Shown: positions 7,802 to 16,136 of the stretch, piece after piece
Layout of the letters: each line of letters starts with the position of its first letter
How positions within the stretch are numbered: position 1 is the stretch's first letter
Assembly (NCBI RefSeq): GCF_000725495.1
Contig: NZ_JNZD01000004.1
Location: 186,001-250,000 of the forward strand
DNA length: 64,000 nt
From: Streptomyces aureus
Lineage (GTDB): Bacteria; Actinomycetota; Actinomycetes; Streptomycetales; Streptomycetaceae
Direction: 5' to 3'
Notes under the pieces: generated by a model
Database searches by the model: none
What the model was told of the DNA's origin: nothing
The model's input: the letters and a program-made list of their open reading frames with translations, nothing else
Translations under genes and position numbers: made by a program

Positions 7802-9139
7802 ATGGAGAGGGTGTGTGTCATCGGGGCGGGCTCGTCCGGAATCGCCGCCTGCCAGGTGCTGGCGGAACGCGGGATCGCCTACGACTGCTACGAGACCGGA
7901 TCGCAGGTGGGCGGCAACTGGCGCTACCTGAACGACAACGGGATGTCGTCCGCCTACCGCTCGCTGCACATCAACACCTCACGCCAGATCATGGAGTACG
8001 CGAGCTTCCCCATGCCGCGGGACTGCCCCGTCTACCCCGGCCACGCCCACATCGCCCGGTACTTCGACAGCTTCGTGGACCACTTCGGGCTCCGGCCGTC
8101 GATCGCCTTCCGCACCGAGGTGGTGAGCGTCGAGCCCGGCCCCGGCGGACGGTGGAGCGTCACGACCCGGCACCTGGACTCGGGCGAGAGCGCGGAACAC
8201 GTCTACGACGCCGTGCTGGTCGCCAACGGCCACCACTGGAAGCCGCGTTGGCCCCGGCCGGCGCTTCCGGGCGCGGATGAGTTCTCCGGCACGCAGACGC
8301 ACGCGCACGACTACAGGACACCGGACCCCTTCGCCGACAAGCGGGTCCTGGTCCTCGGCATCGGCAACTCGGCCTGTGACATCGCGGTGGAGACCTCCCG
8401 GGTGTCCCGGCGCACGGTCCTCGCGATGCGCCGCGGCGCGCACATCCTGCCCAAGTACCTGTTCGGTGTACCCACCGACCATCTGACCGGGTCCTGGCTG
8501 GCCAGGGCTCCCCTGGCCGTGCAGGAACTGGGCCTGCGGCTGCTGCTGCGGCTCAGCCGGGGCCGGCTGGAGGACTACGGGCTGCCCAGGCCACGGCACC
8601 GCGTCCTGGGAGCCCATCCCACCATCTCCGACGACCTGCTCTCACGCCTCGGCCACGGCGACCTCACGGTGCGGCCCGCGCCCGTACGCCTGGAGGGCGA
8701 CCGGGTGACGTTCGAGGACGGGAGCACGGAGGAGATCGACGCGATCGTCTACTGCACGGGCTACGACATCGCGTTCCCGTTCCTCAAGGACGAGGTGATC
8801 GACCCGTCGGACAACGACATCGAGCTATACCAGCGGGTCGTCGCACCGGACCGCCCCGGCCTGTACTTCATCGGCCTCGTCCAGCCGCTCGGCGCGATCA
8901 TGCCGCTCGCGGAGGCCCAGGCGCACTGGGTCGCGGACCTCCTCCAGGGCCGCTGCGCACTGCCGACTCCGGAACGCATGCGCGAGGAGACCAGGACCTA
9001 CCGCGCGAACCTGACCCGCCGCTACGTCGCCTCCACCCGCCACACCATCCAGGTGGACGCGCAGCCCTACCTCCGGGAACTGAAGAGGGAACGCCGCAAC
9101 GGCGCAGCCCGGGCCCGGCGGGGGGCCACGGGCCAGTAG
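7802..9139 (+). CDS. Flavin-containing monooxygenase
   Basis: A 445-residue NADPH- and FAD-dependent monooxygenase. GAGSSG (8-13) binds FAD, LGIGNSACD (around 184) binds NADPH, and FSGTQTHAHDY is the FMO identifying motif F-x-G-x3-H-x3-Y/F. CTGYDIAFPF near residue 320 is the typical C-terminal ATG-like block. FMOs oxygenate N or S atoms, and some perform Baeyer-Villiger oxidation of ketones. The ATG at 7802 has GGAAAGG 6 bases upstream. It is divergent from the TetR operon and carries the same twin operator, so it probably acts with the GMC oxidoreductase and ADC-like protein. The substrate is unknown. Confidence 0.9.
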   Translation: MERVCVIGAGSSGIAACQVLAERGIAYDCYETGSQVGGNWRYLNDNGMSSAYRSLHINTSRQIMEYASFPMPRDCPVYPGHAHIARYFDSFVDHFGLRPSIAFRTEVVSVEPGPGGRWSVTTRHLDSGESAEHVYDAVLVANGHHWKPRWPRPALPGADEFSGTQTHAHDYRTPDPFADKRVLVLGIGNSACDIAVETSRVSRRTVLAMRRGAHILPKYLFGVPTDHLTGSWLARAPLAVQELGLRLLLRLSRGRLEDYGLPRPRHRVLGAHPTISDDLLSRLGHGDLTVRPAPVRLEGDRVTFEDGSTEEIDAIVYCTGYDIAFPFLKDEVIDPSDNDIELYQRVVAPDRPGLYFIGLVQPLGAIMPLAEAQAHWVADLLQGRCALPTPERMREETRTYRANLTRRYVASTRHTIQVDAQPYLRELKRERRNGAARARRGATGQ

Positions 9140-9262
9140 GGATCCCCGCACCGGGCCGGGCCGTCCCGCCCACCCCCGCACCCGCGCCGCGCCTTCGTCG
9201 ACCCGCCCACCCTCGCGCCCGCCCGCGTCTCCGCCCGGCCCGCGCGTCCCGTACGACTTCGC

Positions 9263-9276
9263 GTGACCCAGATCAC
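9263..9276. promoter_or_regulatory. CRP-like site upstream of the ECF sigma gene
   Basis: GTGACCCAGATCAC fits the GTGA-N6-TCAC dyad of CRP/FNR-family regulators. It lies about 90 bp before the chosen sigma-factor start. The match is to a short consensus and could be chance in this base composition. Confidence 0.35.
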
Positions 9277-9354
9277 GCCGCTCGCCTGCATAGTGAGGCG
9301 CCCGCCAGCGTCTTTCTCCAGGTGTACGAGCCGGCAAGTGCGGGGACGGTGCGG

Positions 9355-9870
9355 ATGGGACAGGCAAGAGCCGAGGGGACGGGCGGGTTCGACGAGTTCG
9401 TCGCTGCCCGCTGGTCGGCGCTGTTCCATCTCGCGCGTCTGCTCTGCGCGGGCGACCGGCACCGCGCGGAGGATCTGCTCCAGGAGGCCCTGGTCAAACT
9501 GTGGTTCGCCTGGCCGAAGGTGGCCGACGAGGCACCCGAGGCGTACGTCAGGAAGATCATGGCCCGTGCGGCCGCCCGCTCCGCACGGCGGCGGTGGTGG
9601 GGCGAACGGCCCGTCGAGGCGCTGCCGGACCTCCCCCACACCGGCGACGAGTCCGCGGCCGTGGTGGAGCGGTCGCGCCTGGAGTCGGCGCTCGCCCAAC
9701 TGCCGCCCCGGCAGCGGGCGGCCGTCGTGCTGCGCTACTACCAGGACCTGCCCGAGAAGCAGGTCGCCGAGGTCCTGGGCTGCCCGCTGGGCACCGCCCG
9801 TTCCCACGCGTCACGCGGTGTGGCGCGGCTGCGCCAGATCCTGGCGGATGTCATCGAGCCGGTGGGGTGA
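9355..9870 (+). CDS. ECF RNA polymerase sigma factor, SigE-like actinobacterial group
   Basis: A 171-residue sigma factor. Region 2 is FDEFVAARWSALFHLARLLC followed by HRAEDLLQEALVKLW, the hallmark of the actinobacterial SigE-type ECF group. Region 4 includes LPPRQRAAVVLRYYQDL and a helix-turn-helix (KQVAEVLGCPLGTARSHASR). The ATG at 9355 follows GGGGACGG. An in-frame GTG at 9322 would add 11 residues and cannot be excluded. The next gene starts 8 bp after the stop and encodes a small membrane-anchored protein, so the pair fits a sigma factor with a possible cognate membrane partner. Confidence 0.88.
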   Translation: MGQARAEGTGGFDEFVAARWSALFHLARLLCAGDRHRAEDLLQEALVKLWFAWPKVADEAPEAYVRKIMARAAARSARRRWWGERPVEALPDLPHTGDESAAVVERSRLESALAQLPPRQRAAVVLRYYQDLPEKQVAEVLGCPLGTARSHASRGVARLRQILADVIEPVG

Positions 9871-9878
9871 AGGGAAGA

Positions 9879-10421
9879 ATGGACCGATTCGAGCGGGAGT
9901 TGGCGCGGATGATGCGCGACTCCCAGGAGTACACCCCCTTCGAGCCCGCCCAGCAGAACAGCCTCCGGGCCGGAGTACGGGTCCGCCGCCGGGTCCGCGC
10001 GGCACAGAAGGCCGCGACCTGCGTCCTGGCCGCCGCCGGGATCAGCCTCGGCCTGTTCCTGCTGCCGCACGCCCCGGACCGGGACCGGCCCCTGGGCCCC
10101 GTACCGCGGCCCTCCGTCACCCCCACCTCCCCCGACGCCACCCTGTCGCCGACCCCGTCGTCGAGCGGGAGCCCGACCGAGTCGGCCACCGGCACCGCCA
10201 CGGCCGAGAACACCGACGGCACGTCCGGTCCGCCCGAGACGCCCACCACGACGGGGAGCTCGACGTCGGGCGCCTCCGACACCGAGGGCCCGGGGACGGC
10301 CACGACCAGCGCACCGGCCACCGAACCGGCCACGCCGAGCAACACCCCGACGTCGTCACCGCCGCCGTCCGGCCTCGACGGCCTCGAACCCACTTCCTCG
10401 GCCGGGGCCAGCACCGGATAG
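9879..10421 (+). CDS. Small membrane protein with Ser/Thr/Pro-rich extracellular tail, sigma-factor partner
   Basis: A 180-residue protein. Residues 1-45 are charged and probably cytoplasmic. One hydrophobic segment (ATCVLAAAGISLGLFLLP, about 46-65) would span the membrane. The remaining about 115 residues are low-complexity Ser/Thr/Pro/Gly and probably exposed and glycosylated. AGGGAAG lies just before the ATG, and the gene is 8 bp from the sigma-factor stop. Position suggests an anti-sigma role, but no zinc-binding anti-sigma motif is seen, so that is inference only. Confidence 0.72.
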   Translation: MDRFERELARMMRDSQEYTPFEPAQQNSLRAGVRVRRRVRAAQKAATCVLAAAGISLGLFLLPHAPDRDRPLGPVPRPSVTPTSPDATLSPTPSSSGSPTESATGTATAENTDGTSGPPETPTTTGSSTSGASDTEGPGTATTSAPATEPATPSNTPTSSPPPSGLDGLEPTSSAGASTG

Positions 10422-10439
10422 CACCCGGCACCCGCCCCG

Positions 10440-10481
10440 CTCCAGACCCAGATCCAGACCCAGTTCGAGCTCCAGCTCCAG
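10440..10481. repeat. Hexanucleotide repeat (CTCCAG/ACCCAG type)
   Basis: Seven imperfect 6-bp units (CTCCAG, ACCCAG, ATCCAG, ACCCAG, TTCGAG, CTCCAG, CTCCAG) lie in the 176-bp gap before the glycosyltransferase. No function is evident. Confidence 0.6.
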
Positions 10482-10597
10482 ACCCGGCCGGGCCGTCACC
10501 CCGGCCCCCACAGCACGTACACACCCACCCTGTCGGCGCGGCTCGGCCGAGAGCTCCTCCGCCACACCCCACGACAGGGAACAGAACAGGACAGACC

Positions 10598-11833
10598 ATG
10601 ACGAAGACCTTGCTGCCCGCCCGGCTCCCGCTGCCGGCGGACCACACGGAACCCGTGCTCGACGTCGTCGTCCCCGTGTTCAACGAGGAGACGGACCTGG
10701 AGCCGAGCGTGCGCCGTCTCCACGCCCACCTGCGCGCCACGTTCCCGTACCCGTTCCGCATCACCGTCGCCGACAACGCGAGCACCGACGCCACCCCCCG
10801 GATCGCCGCCCGGCTGGCCGCCGACCTGCCCGAGGCGACATGGATCCGCCTGGACGAGAAGGGCCGCGGGCGGGCCCTGCGCACCGCCTGGTCGGGCTCG
10901 AACGCACCGGTGCTCGCGTATCTGGACGTCGACCTGTCCACCGAACTGAACGCGCTGCTGCCCCTGGTCGCCCCGCTGATATCCGGGCACTCCGACATCG
11001 CGATCGGCACCCGGCTGGCCCGCGGCTCCCGGGTGACCCGCGGGCCCCGGCGGGAGATCATCTCCCGCTGCTACAACGTCCTGCTGAGGTCCGCCCTCGC
11101 CGTCGGCTTCTCCGACGCGCAGTGCGGCTTCAAGGCCATCCGCCGCGAGGTCGCGGAACAGCTCCTGCCCCTGGTGGAGGACTCCGGCTGGTTCTTCGAC
11201 ACCGAACTGCTGGTCATCGCCGAACGCGCCGGGCTGCGGATCCACGAAGTGCCGGTCGACTGGGTGGACGACCCCGACAGCCGGGTCGACCTGGTCTCCA
11301 CCGCCGTCGCCGACCTGCGGGGCATCGCCAGGATCGGCCGCGCGCTGGCCCGCGGCACCCTGCCCACGGCACGGCTCGGGCGCTCCTGCGAGGACGCGCC
11401 ACCGGTGTCCCTGACGGCCCAGCTGCTGCGGTTCGGCGCCGTGGGCGCCCTCAGCACGATCGCGTACGTACTCCTCTACGCGGCCCTGCGGCCGGTGACG
11501 GGCCCTCAGGCCGCCAACCTGTGGGCGCTGTCGGTGTGCGCCGTCGCCAACACGGCCGCCAACCGGCGGCTCACCTTCGGACTGCGCGGCCGCGGCGACG
11601 CGCTGCGCCACCAGGCCAAGGGACTCGCCGTCTTCGGCCTCGGCCTCGCGCTCACAAGCGGGGCCCTGGCCGCGCTGCACCACGGGACACGGGCGCCCGG
11701 GCGCCCCACCGAGATCACGGTCCTCGTCGCCGCCAACCTGACGGCGACCGTGCTGCGCTTCCTGCTCCTGCGCCGCTGGGTGTTCACGCCCGCGACCGCC
11801 CGGCGCGACGACACGGACGGCGGAGCACGATGA
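10598..11833 (+). CDS. GT2 glycosyltransferase fused to a GtrA-like membrane domain
   Basis: A 411-residue membrane enzyme. Residues about 20-260 form a family 2 glycosyltransferase domain: LDVVVPVFNEE at the nucleotide-sugar site, ADNASTDAT, and the metal-binding DVD at 110-112. Residues about 275-400 are a four-helix GtrA-type membrane domain (LLRFGAVGALSTIAYVLLY). This matches polyprenyl-phosphate sugar synthases of the dolichyl-phosphate mannose synthase type, which load a lipid carrier used by membrane glycosyltransferases. The next gene overlaps its stop (ATGA) and encodes such a transferase. The two probably work in sequence. Confidence 0.85.
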   Translation: MTKTLLPARLPLPADHTEPVLDVVVPVFNEETDLEPSVRRLHAHLRATFPYPFRITVADNASTDATPRIAARLAADLPEATWIRLDEKGRGRALRTAWSGSNAPVLAYLDVDLSTELNALLPLVAPLISGHSDIAIGTRLARGSRVTRGPRREIISRCYNVLLRSALAVGFSDAQCGFKAIRREVAEQLLPLVEDSGWFFDTELLVIAERAGLRIHEVPVDWVDDPDSRVDLVSTAVADLRGIARIGRALARGTLPTARLGRSCEDAPPVSLTAQLLRFGAVGALSTIAYVLLYAALRPVTGPQAANLWALSVCAVANTAANRRLTFGLRGRGDALRHQAKGLAVFGLGLALTSGALAALHHGTRAPGRPTEITVLVAANLTATVLRFLLLRRWVFTPATARRDDTDGGAR

Positions 11834-13194
11834 ACAACTCCACCCTCGCCACCGCCACGGCCCGGCAGGACGACCGGCCACGAACCGGCGTCCGCTGGCC
11901 CACGGTCGTCCCCACCGACGGCCCCGTCCCGGCCGGCGACCTCTCCCTCCGGCGCCGCGTCCGCCGGGCCGCACGCAGGCACGCCCCGGTCCTCGCCCTC
12001 TACGGCTCGATGAAACTCGTCGGCTTCTGCGTCTTCATGTATCTGCTGGACTCGTCGGGCGACTTCCGCCACAAGAACCCCCGTTTCGGGGGCGGCGCGC
12101 ACGTCTGGGACGTCCTGGCCACCTGGGACGGCTGGTGGTACCAGCAGATCGCCGCGCACGGCTACCACCCCGCCCTCGTACCGGTCCACGGCGCCACCGG
12201 TCTGATCACCCTCGAGGGCAACTCCGCCGCGTTCTTCCCGCTGTACCCGGCGCTGATGCGCCTGGTCTCCTCGTGCACCGGGCTCGGTCTCCTCGGCGCG
12301 GGACTGGCGGTCTCCGTCGTCGCCTCGTTCGTGGCCGCCGTAGGCATCTTCGCCGTGACCGCCCGCATCAGCGGCCGGCGCGCCGGACTGGCCGCCGCCG
12401 GGCTGTGGGCCGTGTGGCCCGGCTCCGGTGTCGAGTGGGCCGGCTACTCGGAGTCGCTCTACATCGCCCTGGCCGTCTGGGCCTGCCACGCCGTCATGCG
12501 CCGGCGCTGGCTCACCGCGGGTCTGCTGACCTGCGCGGCCGGGCTCACCCGGCCGACGGCCACCGCGCTGATCGCGGCCCTCGCCCTCGCCGCCCTCGCG
12601 GAACTCGTCCGGCAACGGCGTACGCCGCACCTCCTCCACGAGAACCCCCCTGTCCCGCACCGCACTTGGCGCCGCGACGCGGTCCTGCGTCCGATCGCCG
12701 CCGTGCTGATCGCCCCCCTCGGACTGGCCGGCTACCTCGGCTGGGTCGGGTACCGCATGGGCGACTACGGGGGCTACTTCACCCTGCAGGACAAGGCCTG
12801 GGCCCACTCGTTCGACTGGGGCCGGCACACCGTCAAGGTCTTCACGTCCCTGATGGTCGGCCACTACGACTACCTCTACGCCTACCCGCACGAGGACGTC
12901 ATCGGCGCGGCCACCGTCCTGCTGGCGCTGATGATCCTGCCCCTGCTGTTCCGGCTGCGCCCGCCCCTCGTCCTGACCGTCAGCACCCTGCTGACCATGG
13001 CACTGGTCCTGGGCAGCCAGCAGATCTTCGGCAACGTGTCCCGCTATCTGCTCCCGGCCTTCCCGCTCCTGATCCCCTGCGCGACGGCCATGCGCAGGCT
13101 CACCACACCGGTGCTGTGCGCGGTCCTCACGGTCGCGGCCCTCGCCTCCGGGTCCTACGCCGGGTACGTCCTGTTCGAGGTGGGCATCCCGTGA
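11830..13194 (+). CDS. Polytopic mannosyltransferase, PIG-V/GPI-type
   Basis: A 454-residue membrane protein with about eight to ten hydrophobic segments. WDGWWYQQIAAHGY (about 98-111) is the conserved luminal/external loop of the PIG-V mannosyltransferase family, and FFPLYPALMR follows. Such enzymes use polyprenyl-phosphate sugars on the outer membrane face. The start ATG overlaps the stop of the GT2-GtrA gene, so the lipid-linked donor is probably made by that enzyme. The acceptor (protein, glycolipid or wall polymer) cannot be told. Confidence 0.82.
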   Translation: MNNSTLATATARQDDRPRTGVRWPTVVPTDGPVPAGDLSLRRRVRRAARRHAPVLALYGSMKLVGFCVFMYLLDSSGDFRHKNPRFGGGAHVWDVLATWDGWWYQQIAAHGYHPALVPVHGATGLITLEGNSAAFFPLYPALMRLVSSCTGLGLLGAGLAVSVVASFVAAVGIFAVTARISGRRAGLAAAGLWAVWPGSGVEWAGYSESLYIALAVWACHAVMRRRWLTAGLLTCAAGLTRPTATALIAALALAALAELVRQRRTPHLLHENPPVPHRTWRRDAVLRPIAAVLIAPLGLAGYLGWVGYRMGDYGGYFTLQDKAWAHSFDWGRHTVKVFTSLMVGHYDYLYAYPHEDVIGAATVLLALMILPLLFRLRPPLVLTVSTLLTMALVLGSQQIFGNVSRYLLPAFPLLIPCATAMRRLTTPVLCAVLTVAALASGSYAGYVLFEVGIP

Positions 13195-13240
13195 CGGGAC
13201 GCGCCCCGCGACCGGTCACCGGCGCGGGGCGCGTTCCGTC
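13193..13240. terminator. Hairpin terminator overlapping the mannosyltransferase stop
   Basis: 17-bp arms (13193-13209 and 13224-13240) with one G-U type mismatch and a 14-nt loop; the left arm begins inside the TGA stop. The downstream gene converges, so it may serve both. Confidence 0.7.
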
Positions 13241-13294
13241 AGGGGGGCGGGCGTCGGGCGCCGTACGCGAGGCGCGTCCCGTCCGCGGCAGGGG

Positions 13295-13612
13295 TCACGC
13301 GTTTTTCGGCGCGGCCTGCTGCACGACCTCGAAGGACCAGACCGAGGACCCACTGGCGGCGGGCTTCGGACGGTCGGCGCCGCCCTGGTGGGCCGCCTTC
13401 ATCGGACCCTCCATCCAGGCCTGGAACGACTCCTCGTCACGCCAGCGCGTGTACACCAGATAGTCGTCGGTGCCCTCGACGGGGCGGAGAAGCTCGAACC
13501 ACTCGAAGCCGTCGGAGTTCTCCACGGCTCCCGCCCGCGAGGCGAACCGCTTCTCGAGGGTCTCCCGCTGTTCCGCGGGCACGCTCAGGACGTTGATCTT
13601 GACTACGCTCAT
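13295..13612 (-). CDS. Antibiotic biosynthesis monooxygenase (ABM)-domain protein
   Basis: A 105-residue single-domain protein of the dimeric ferredoxin-like ABM fold. VVKINVLSVPAEQRETLEKRF gives the first strand and helix, GFEWFELLRPVEGTDDYLVYTRW gives the central sheet, and FQAWMEG follows. Relatives include quinone-forming cofactor-less monooxygenases and IsdG/HmoB-type haem-degrading enzymes; the Asn-His-Trp haem residues cannot be assigned confidently. The ATG at 13612 is preceded by AGGA at a normal distance. It is a single gene converging on the glycosyltransferase pair. Confidence 0.82.
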   Translation of the reverse strand: MSVVKINVLSVPAEQRETLEKRFASRAGAVENSDGFEWFELLRPVEGTDDYLVYTRWRDEESFQAWMEGPMKAAHQGGADRPKPAASGSSVWSFEVVQQAAPKNA

Positions 13613-13701
13613 GAGCCCATCCTGCCGCACGGCGGCCGCCGAACCGCTCAGGGGCCACCCGAGCCGGGCCCGGGCACACAGCGGTCGCGTTCGGGGTTTC
13701 G

Positions 13702-13775
13702 CGGACTCGGCGGGATTCGAACCCGCGCGCCCCGACGAGCTGCCGGGAGCTCTGGCCGACTGAGCTTACGAGCCA
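13702..13775 (-). tRNA. tRNA-like element, probably degenerate
   Basis: A 74-nt cloverleaf can be drawn on the minus strand. The T arm is perfect (GCGGG-TTCGAAT-CCCGC). The D stem is GCTC/GAGC. The anticodon stem CCCGG/TCGGG has one G-U pair. The acceptor TGGCTCG/CGAGTCC has a U-C mismatch at the first pair and one G-U. The anticodon loop CAGCTCG would read GCU (Ser), but position 33 is A instead of the near-universal U and there is no long variable arm as tRNA-Ser requires. No CCA is encoded. It is therefore more likely a decayed tRNA or attachment-site remnant than a working tRNA. Confidence 0.5.
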
Positions 13776-13939
13776 ACCGCCCCGCTCCGGGCAGTCGCCC
13801 TTGTCGGCCGAGGCCAACCGCGATCCGAGGCAGGTCGCGTGCCCTGATGCTACGAAGCCGCCGGGGTCCCGGTCGAAGGGTTTTGTGATCGTGCGGGCCG
13901 GTTCACCGGCGCCCCGTGGGCGCCTTCTACGCTCTCGGC

Positions 13940-14872
13940 ATGCAGCGCAGCGATGTCACGCGGGACGACGGCACATGGGTGGGACTGTCCCTGGACGTAC
14001 CGGACCGCCGCCGGCCGGACCTGTGCGTTCTCAGCGCCGGGCCGCGGCTGCTGCTCTCCCAGCTGTCCCGGCCCGTACTGCTCGCCGTCGTCGAAGAGCC
14101 CCTCCAGGGCGTGGACTTCTGGCGCACCGACGCGTACCGCTCCTTCGTCCCACCGCTGCGCGCCGACACGGGGCGTGCCCTGGCGGGGAGCCCCGAGCGG
14201 TGGGCCCACCGCTTCGCCCGTCACCTGGTCGACTCGCCGGGCGGGCCGTTGCACGGGGGCCGATGGCTGCTCTCGCCCGAGAGCCCGCTCCCGCGCCGGC
14301 GCCACGCCTCCACGTCGCACTCCGAGTACTGGAGCTCGATGCTCGTCGAGGGCCATCCCGACGGATACATCGACTGGTACTTCCACTCCACGGAGTGGGA
14401 GGTTCTGCCGCTGCGGCCCGTGCCCGGCCCGGACGACGGCCGGGTCAAGGCGTACCGCAAGCAGGCCCGTGAGGGGACGCTCCCACCCGTTCTGCTCTGG
14501 TGGGTCAGCGGTCTGGACTGCCATCTGATCCTCGACGGTCACGCACGACTCGCCGCGGCAATCGCCGAGTCCGTCGAGCCTCCGCTGCTGCAGTTGCACC
14601 GCACCGTGCCGCGCGACGACCTGGCCGCGCGCACCGATGAAGCCGTGGGCTCCTACGAGAACGAACTGGCACGCTTCGCCGAACTCCGCGCCGTCCACGG
14701 TCCCACCGTCCCCGACGGCGCGGCCACCGCCGGCCCGCGGCTCGCCCGTCTCCTCCACGACCTGGACACCGCACAACAGCCGACGTGGGCCTGGCCCCTG
14801 CCCGGAGGGGAAGGCGCGTGGCGTCGCATCGCACGTGAGGTGACCCTCGGCGCGGACTGGCCCCGCAGCTGA
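13940..14872 (+). CDS. Uncharacterised protein with ParB-like DGHxRLAAA motif
   Basis: A 310-residue soluble protein that I do not recognise as a whole. LDCHLILDGHARLAAAIAE (about 199-217) resembles the DGHHR-x-AA motif of ParB/sulfiredoxin-like folds. The N-terminal half is rich in Trp, Arg and Pro. TACGCT at 13928-13933 lies 6 bases before the ATG at 13940 and no ribosome binding site is visible, so a leaderless transcript starting at the ATG is likely. A GTG at 13916 is the alternative start. It sits alone, converging on the GAPDH gene and just downstream of the tRNA-like element. Confidence 0.65.
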   Translation: MQRSDVTRDDGTWVGLSLDVPDRRRPDLCVLSAGPRLLLSQLSRPVLLAVVEEPLQGVDFWRTDAYRSFVPPLRADTGRALAGSPERWAHRFARHLVDSPGGPLHGGRWLLSPESPLPRRRHASTSHSEYWSSMLVEGHPDGYIDWYFHSTEWEVLPLRPVPGPDDGRVKAYRKQAREGTLPPVLLWWVSGLDCHLILDGHARLAAAIAESVEPPLLQLHRTVPRDDLAARTDEAVGSYENELARFAELRAVHGPTVPDGAATAGPRLARLLHDLDTAQQPTWAWPLPGGEGAWRRIAREVTLGADWPRS

Positions 14873-14922
14873 GCCCTGCCCCGACGGGCCCGCCGGGCCA
14901 TCATGTCCGGACGCGAAGGAAG

Positions 14923-14970
14923 CCGCCCCCACCGCGACCGGCCGATTCGGGCCGGGCACGGTGGGGGCGG
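14923..14970. terminator. Hairpin terminator between convergent genes
   Basis: 12-bp perfect arms (CCGCCCCCACCG at 14923-14934; complement at 14959-14970) around a 24-nt loop, 50 bp after one stop and 30 bp beyond the GAPDH stop. It can serve both strands. Confidence 0.65.
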
Positions 14971-14999
14971 AGGGTTTCGTGCCCGCGCCGGGGCGTGGC

Positions 15000-15998
15000 T
15001 CAGCTCGCGCTGAGGAGCTGAAGCGTGTCGATGACGCGGTTCGAGAAGCCCCACTCGTTGTCGTACCAGGCGACGACCTTGACGTGGCGGCCGTCGACGC
15101 GGGTGAGGGCCGAGTCGAAGATCGACGAGGCCGGGTTGCCCGTGATGTCGGACGAGACGAGCGCGTCCTCGGAGTACTCGAGAACACCGGCGAGCGGGCC
15201 CTCGGCCGCGGCGCGGTAGGCGGCGAGGATCTCGTCGCGGGTCACGTCGCGGGACACGGTGGTGTTGAGCTCGACGATCGAGCCCACCGGCACCGGCACC
15301 CGGATCGAGTCGCCCGAGAGCTTGCCGTCGAGGTTGGGCAGCACCAGGCCGATCGCCTTGGCGGCGCCGGTCGTGGTCGGCACGATGTTGACGCCGGCGG
15401 CACGGGCCCGGCGCGGGTCGCGGTGCGGACCGTCCTGGAGGTTCTGCTCCTGGGTATAGGCGTGCACCGTCGTCATGAAGCCGTGCTCGATTCCGGCCAG
15501 GTCGTCGAGGACCGAGGCGAGCGGGGCGAGCGCGTTGGTCGTGCAGGACGCGTTCGAGACGATCGTGTGCAGGGCCGGGTCGTAGGCGTCGGTGTTGACG
15601 CCGAACGCCAGCGTGACGTCGGCGCCGTCGGCCGGGGCGCTGACGAGCACCTTGCGCGCACCGGCGTCGAGGTGCGCCCCGGCCGCCTTGGCCGAGGTGA
15701 AGCGGCCGGTGGCCTCCAGTACGACGTCCACGGAGAGTTCGGCCCAGGGCAGCTGTGCCGGGTCTCGCTCCGCCAGCACCTTGATGCGACGGCCGTCCAC
15801 GACGAGGGTGTCGCCGTCGACCGTGACCGGGCGGCCCAGGCGGCCGGAGGTCGAGTCGAAGGCGAGCAGCCGTGCCAGGGCGGCGGGCTCCGTGAGGTCG
15901 TTCACCGCGACGACCTCGAGGTCCGTGTCGCGTTCCAGCAGGGCGCGCAGAACGTTGCGTCCGATGCGGCCAAATCCATTGATGGCGATACGTGTCAT
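15000..15998 (-). CDS. gap: Glyceraldehyde-3-phosphate dehydrogenase, type I
   Basis: A 332-residue NAD-dependent glycolytic enzyme of normal length. INGFGRIGRN (6-15) is the nucleotide-binding loop. SNASCTTNALAP carries the catalytic Cys152, with His179 in TTVHAYTQ. Asn33-Asp34 after the second strand fits NAD preference. AAGGGA precedes the ATG. The usual Streptomyces housekeeping copy lies with pgk and tpi; here there are no glycolysis neighbours, so this is probably an additional paralogue. The GlxA-type regulator gene upstream (16137-17093) is in the same orientation, with 138 bp between the two. Confidence 0.95.
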   Translation of the reverse strand: MTRIAINGFGRIGRNVLRALLERDTDLEVVAVNDLTEPAALARLLAFDSTSGRLGRPVTVDGDTLVVDGRRIKVLAERDPAQLPWAELSVDVVLEATGRFTSAKAAGAHLDAGARKVLVSAPADGADVTLAFGVNTDAYDPALHTIVSNASCTTNALAPLASVLDDLAGIEHGFMTTVHAYTQEQNLQDGPHRDPRRARAAGVNIVPTTTGAAKAIGLVLPNLDGKLSGDSIRVPVPVGSIVELNTTVSRDVTRDEILAAYRAAAEGPLAGVLEYSEDALVSSDITGNPASSIFDSALTRVDGRHVKVVAWYDNEWGFSNRVIDTLQLLSAS

Positions 15999-16136
15999 GA
16001 GTGGTGTCCCTTCGGCTCCCCTCCAGGTTCGCGCGCCGCCGGGGTCGGTGACAGCGGCGAGATCGCCATGGTCCGCAAGGATCGCGCCAGGGTGCCCACC
16101 GGGCGCTTTGCGCAGGCCGGGGACCGTCCGCGCGGG

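Noticed and set aside
4539..9139. Interpretation as a steroid catabolic cluster
   Set aside because: The GMC enzyme resembles cholesterol oxidases, but no ring-degradation or side-chain beta-oxidation genes are nearby, so the substrate was left open.
10356..11974. Long open frames on the minus strand opposite the glycosyltransferase genes
   Set aside because: They show Arg/Gly/Pro-rich composition typical of the complement of GC-rich coding DNA, and the plus-strand genes have clear domains and starts.
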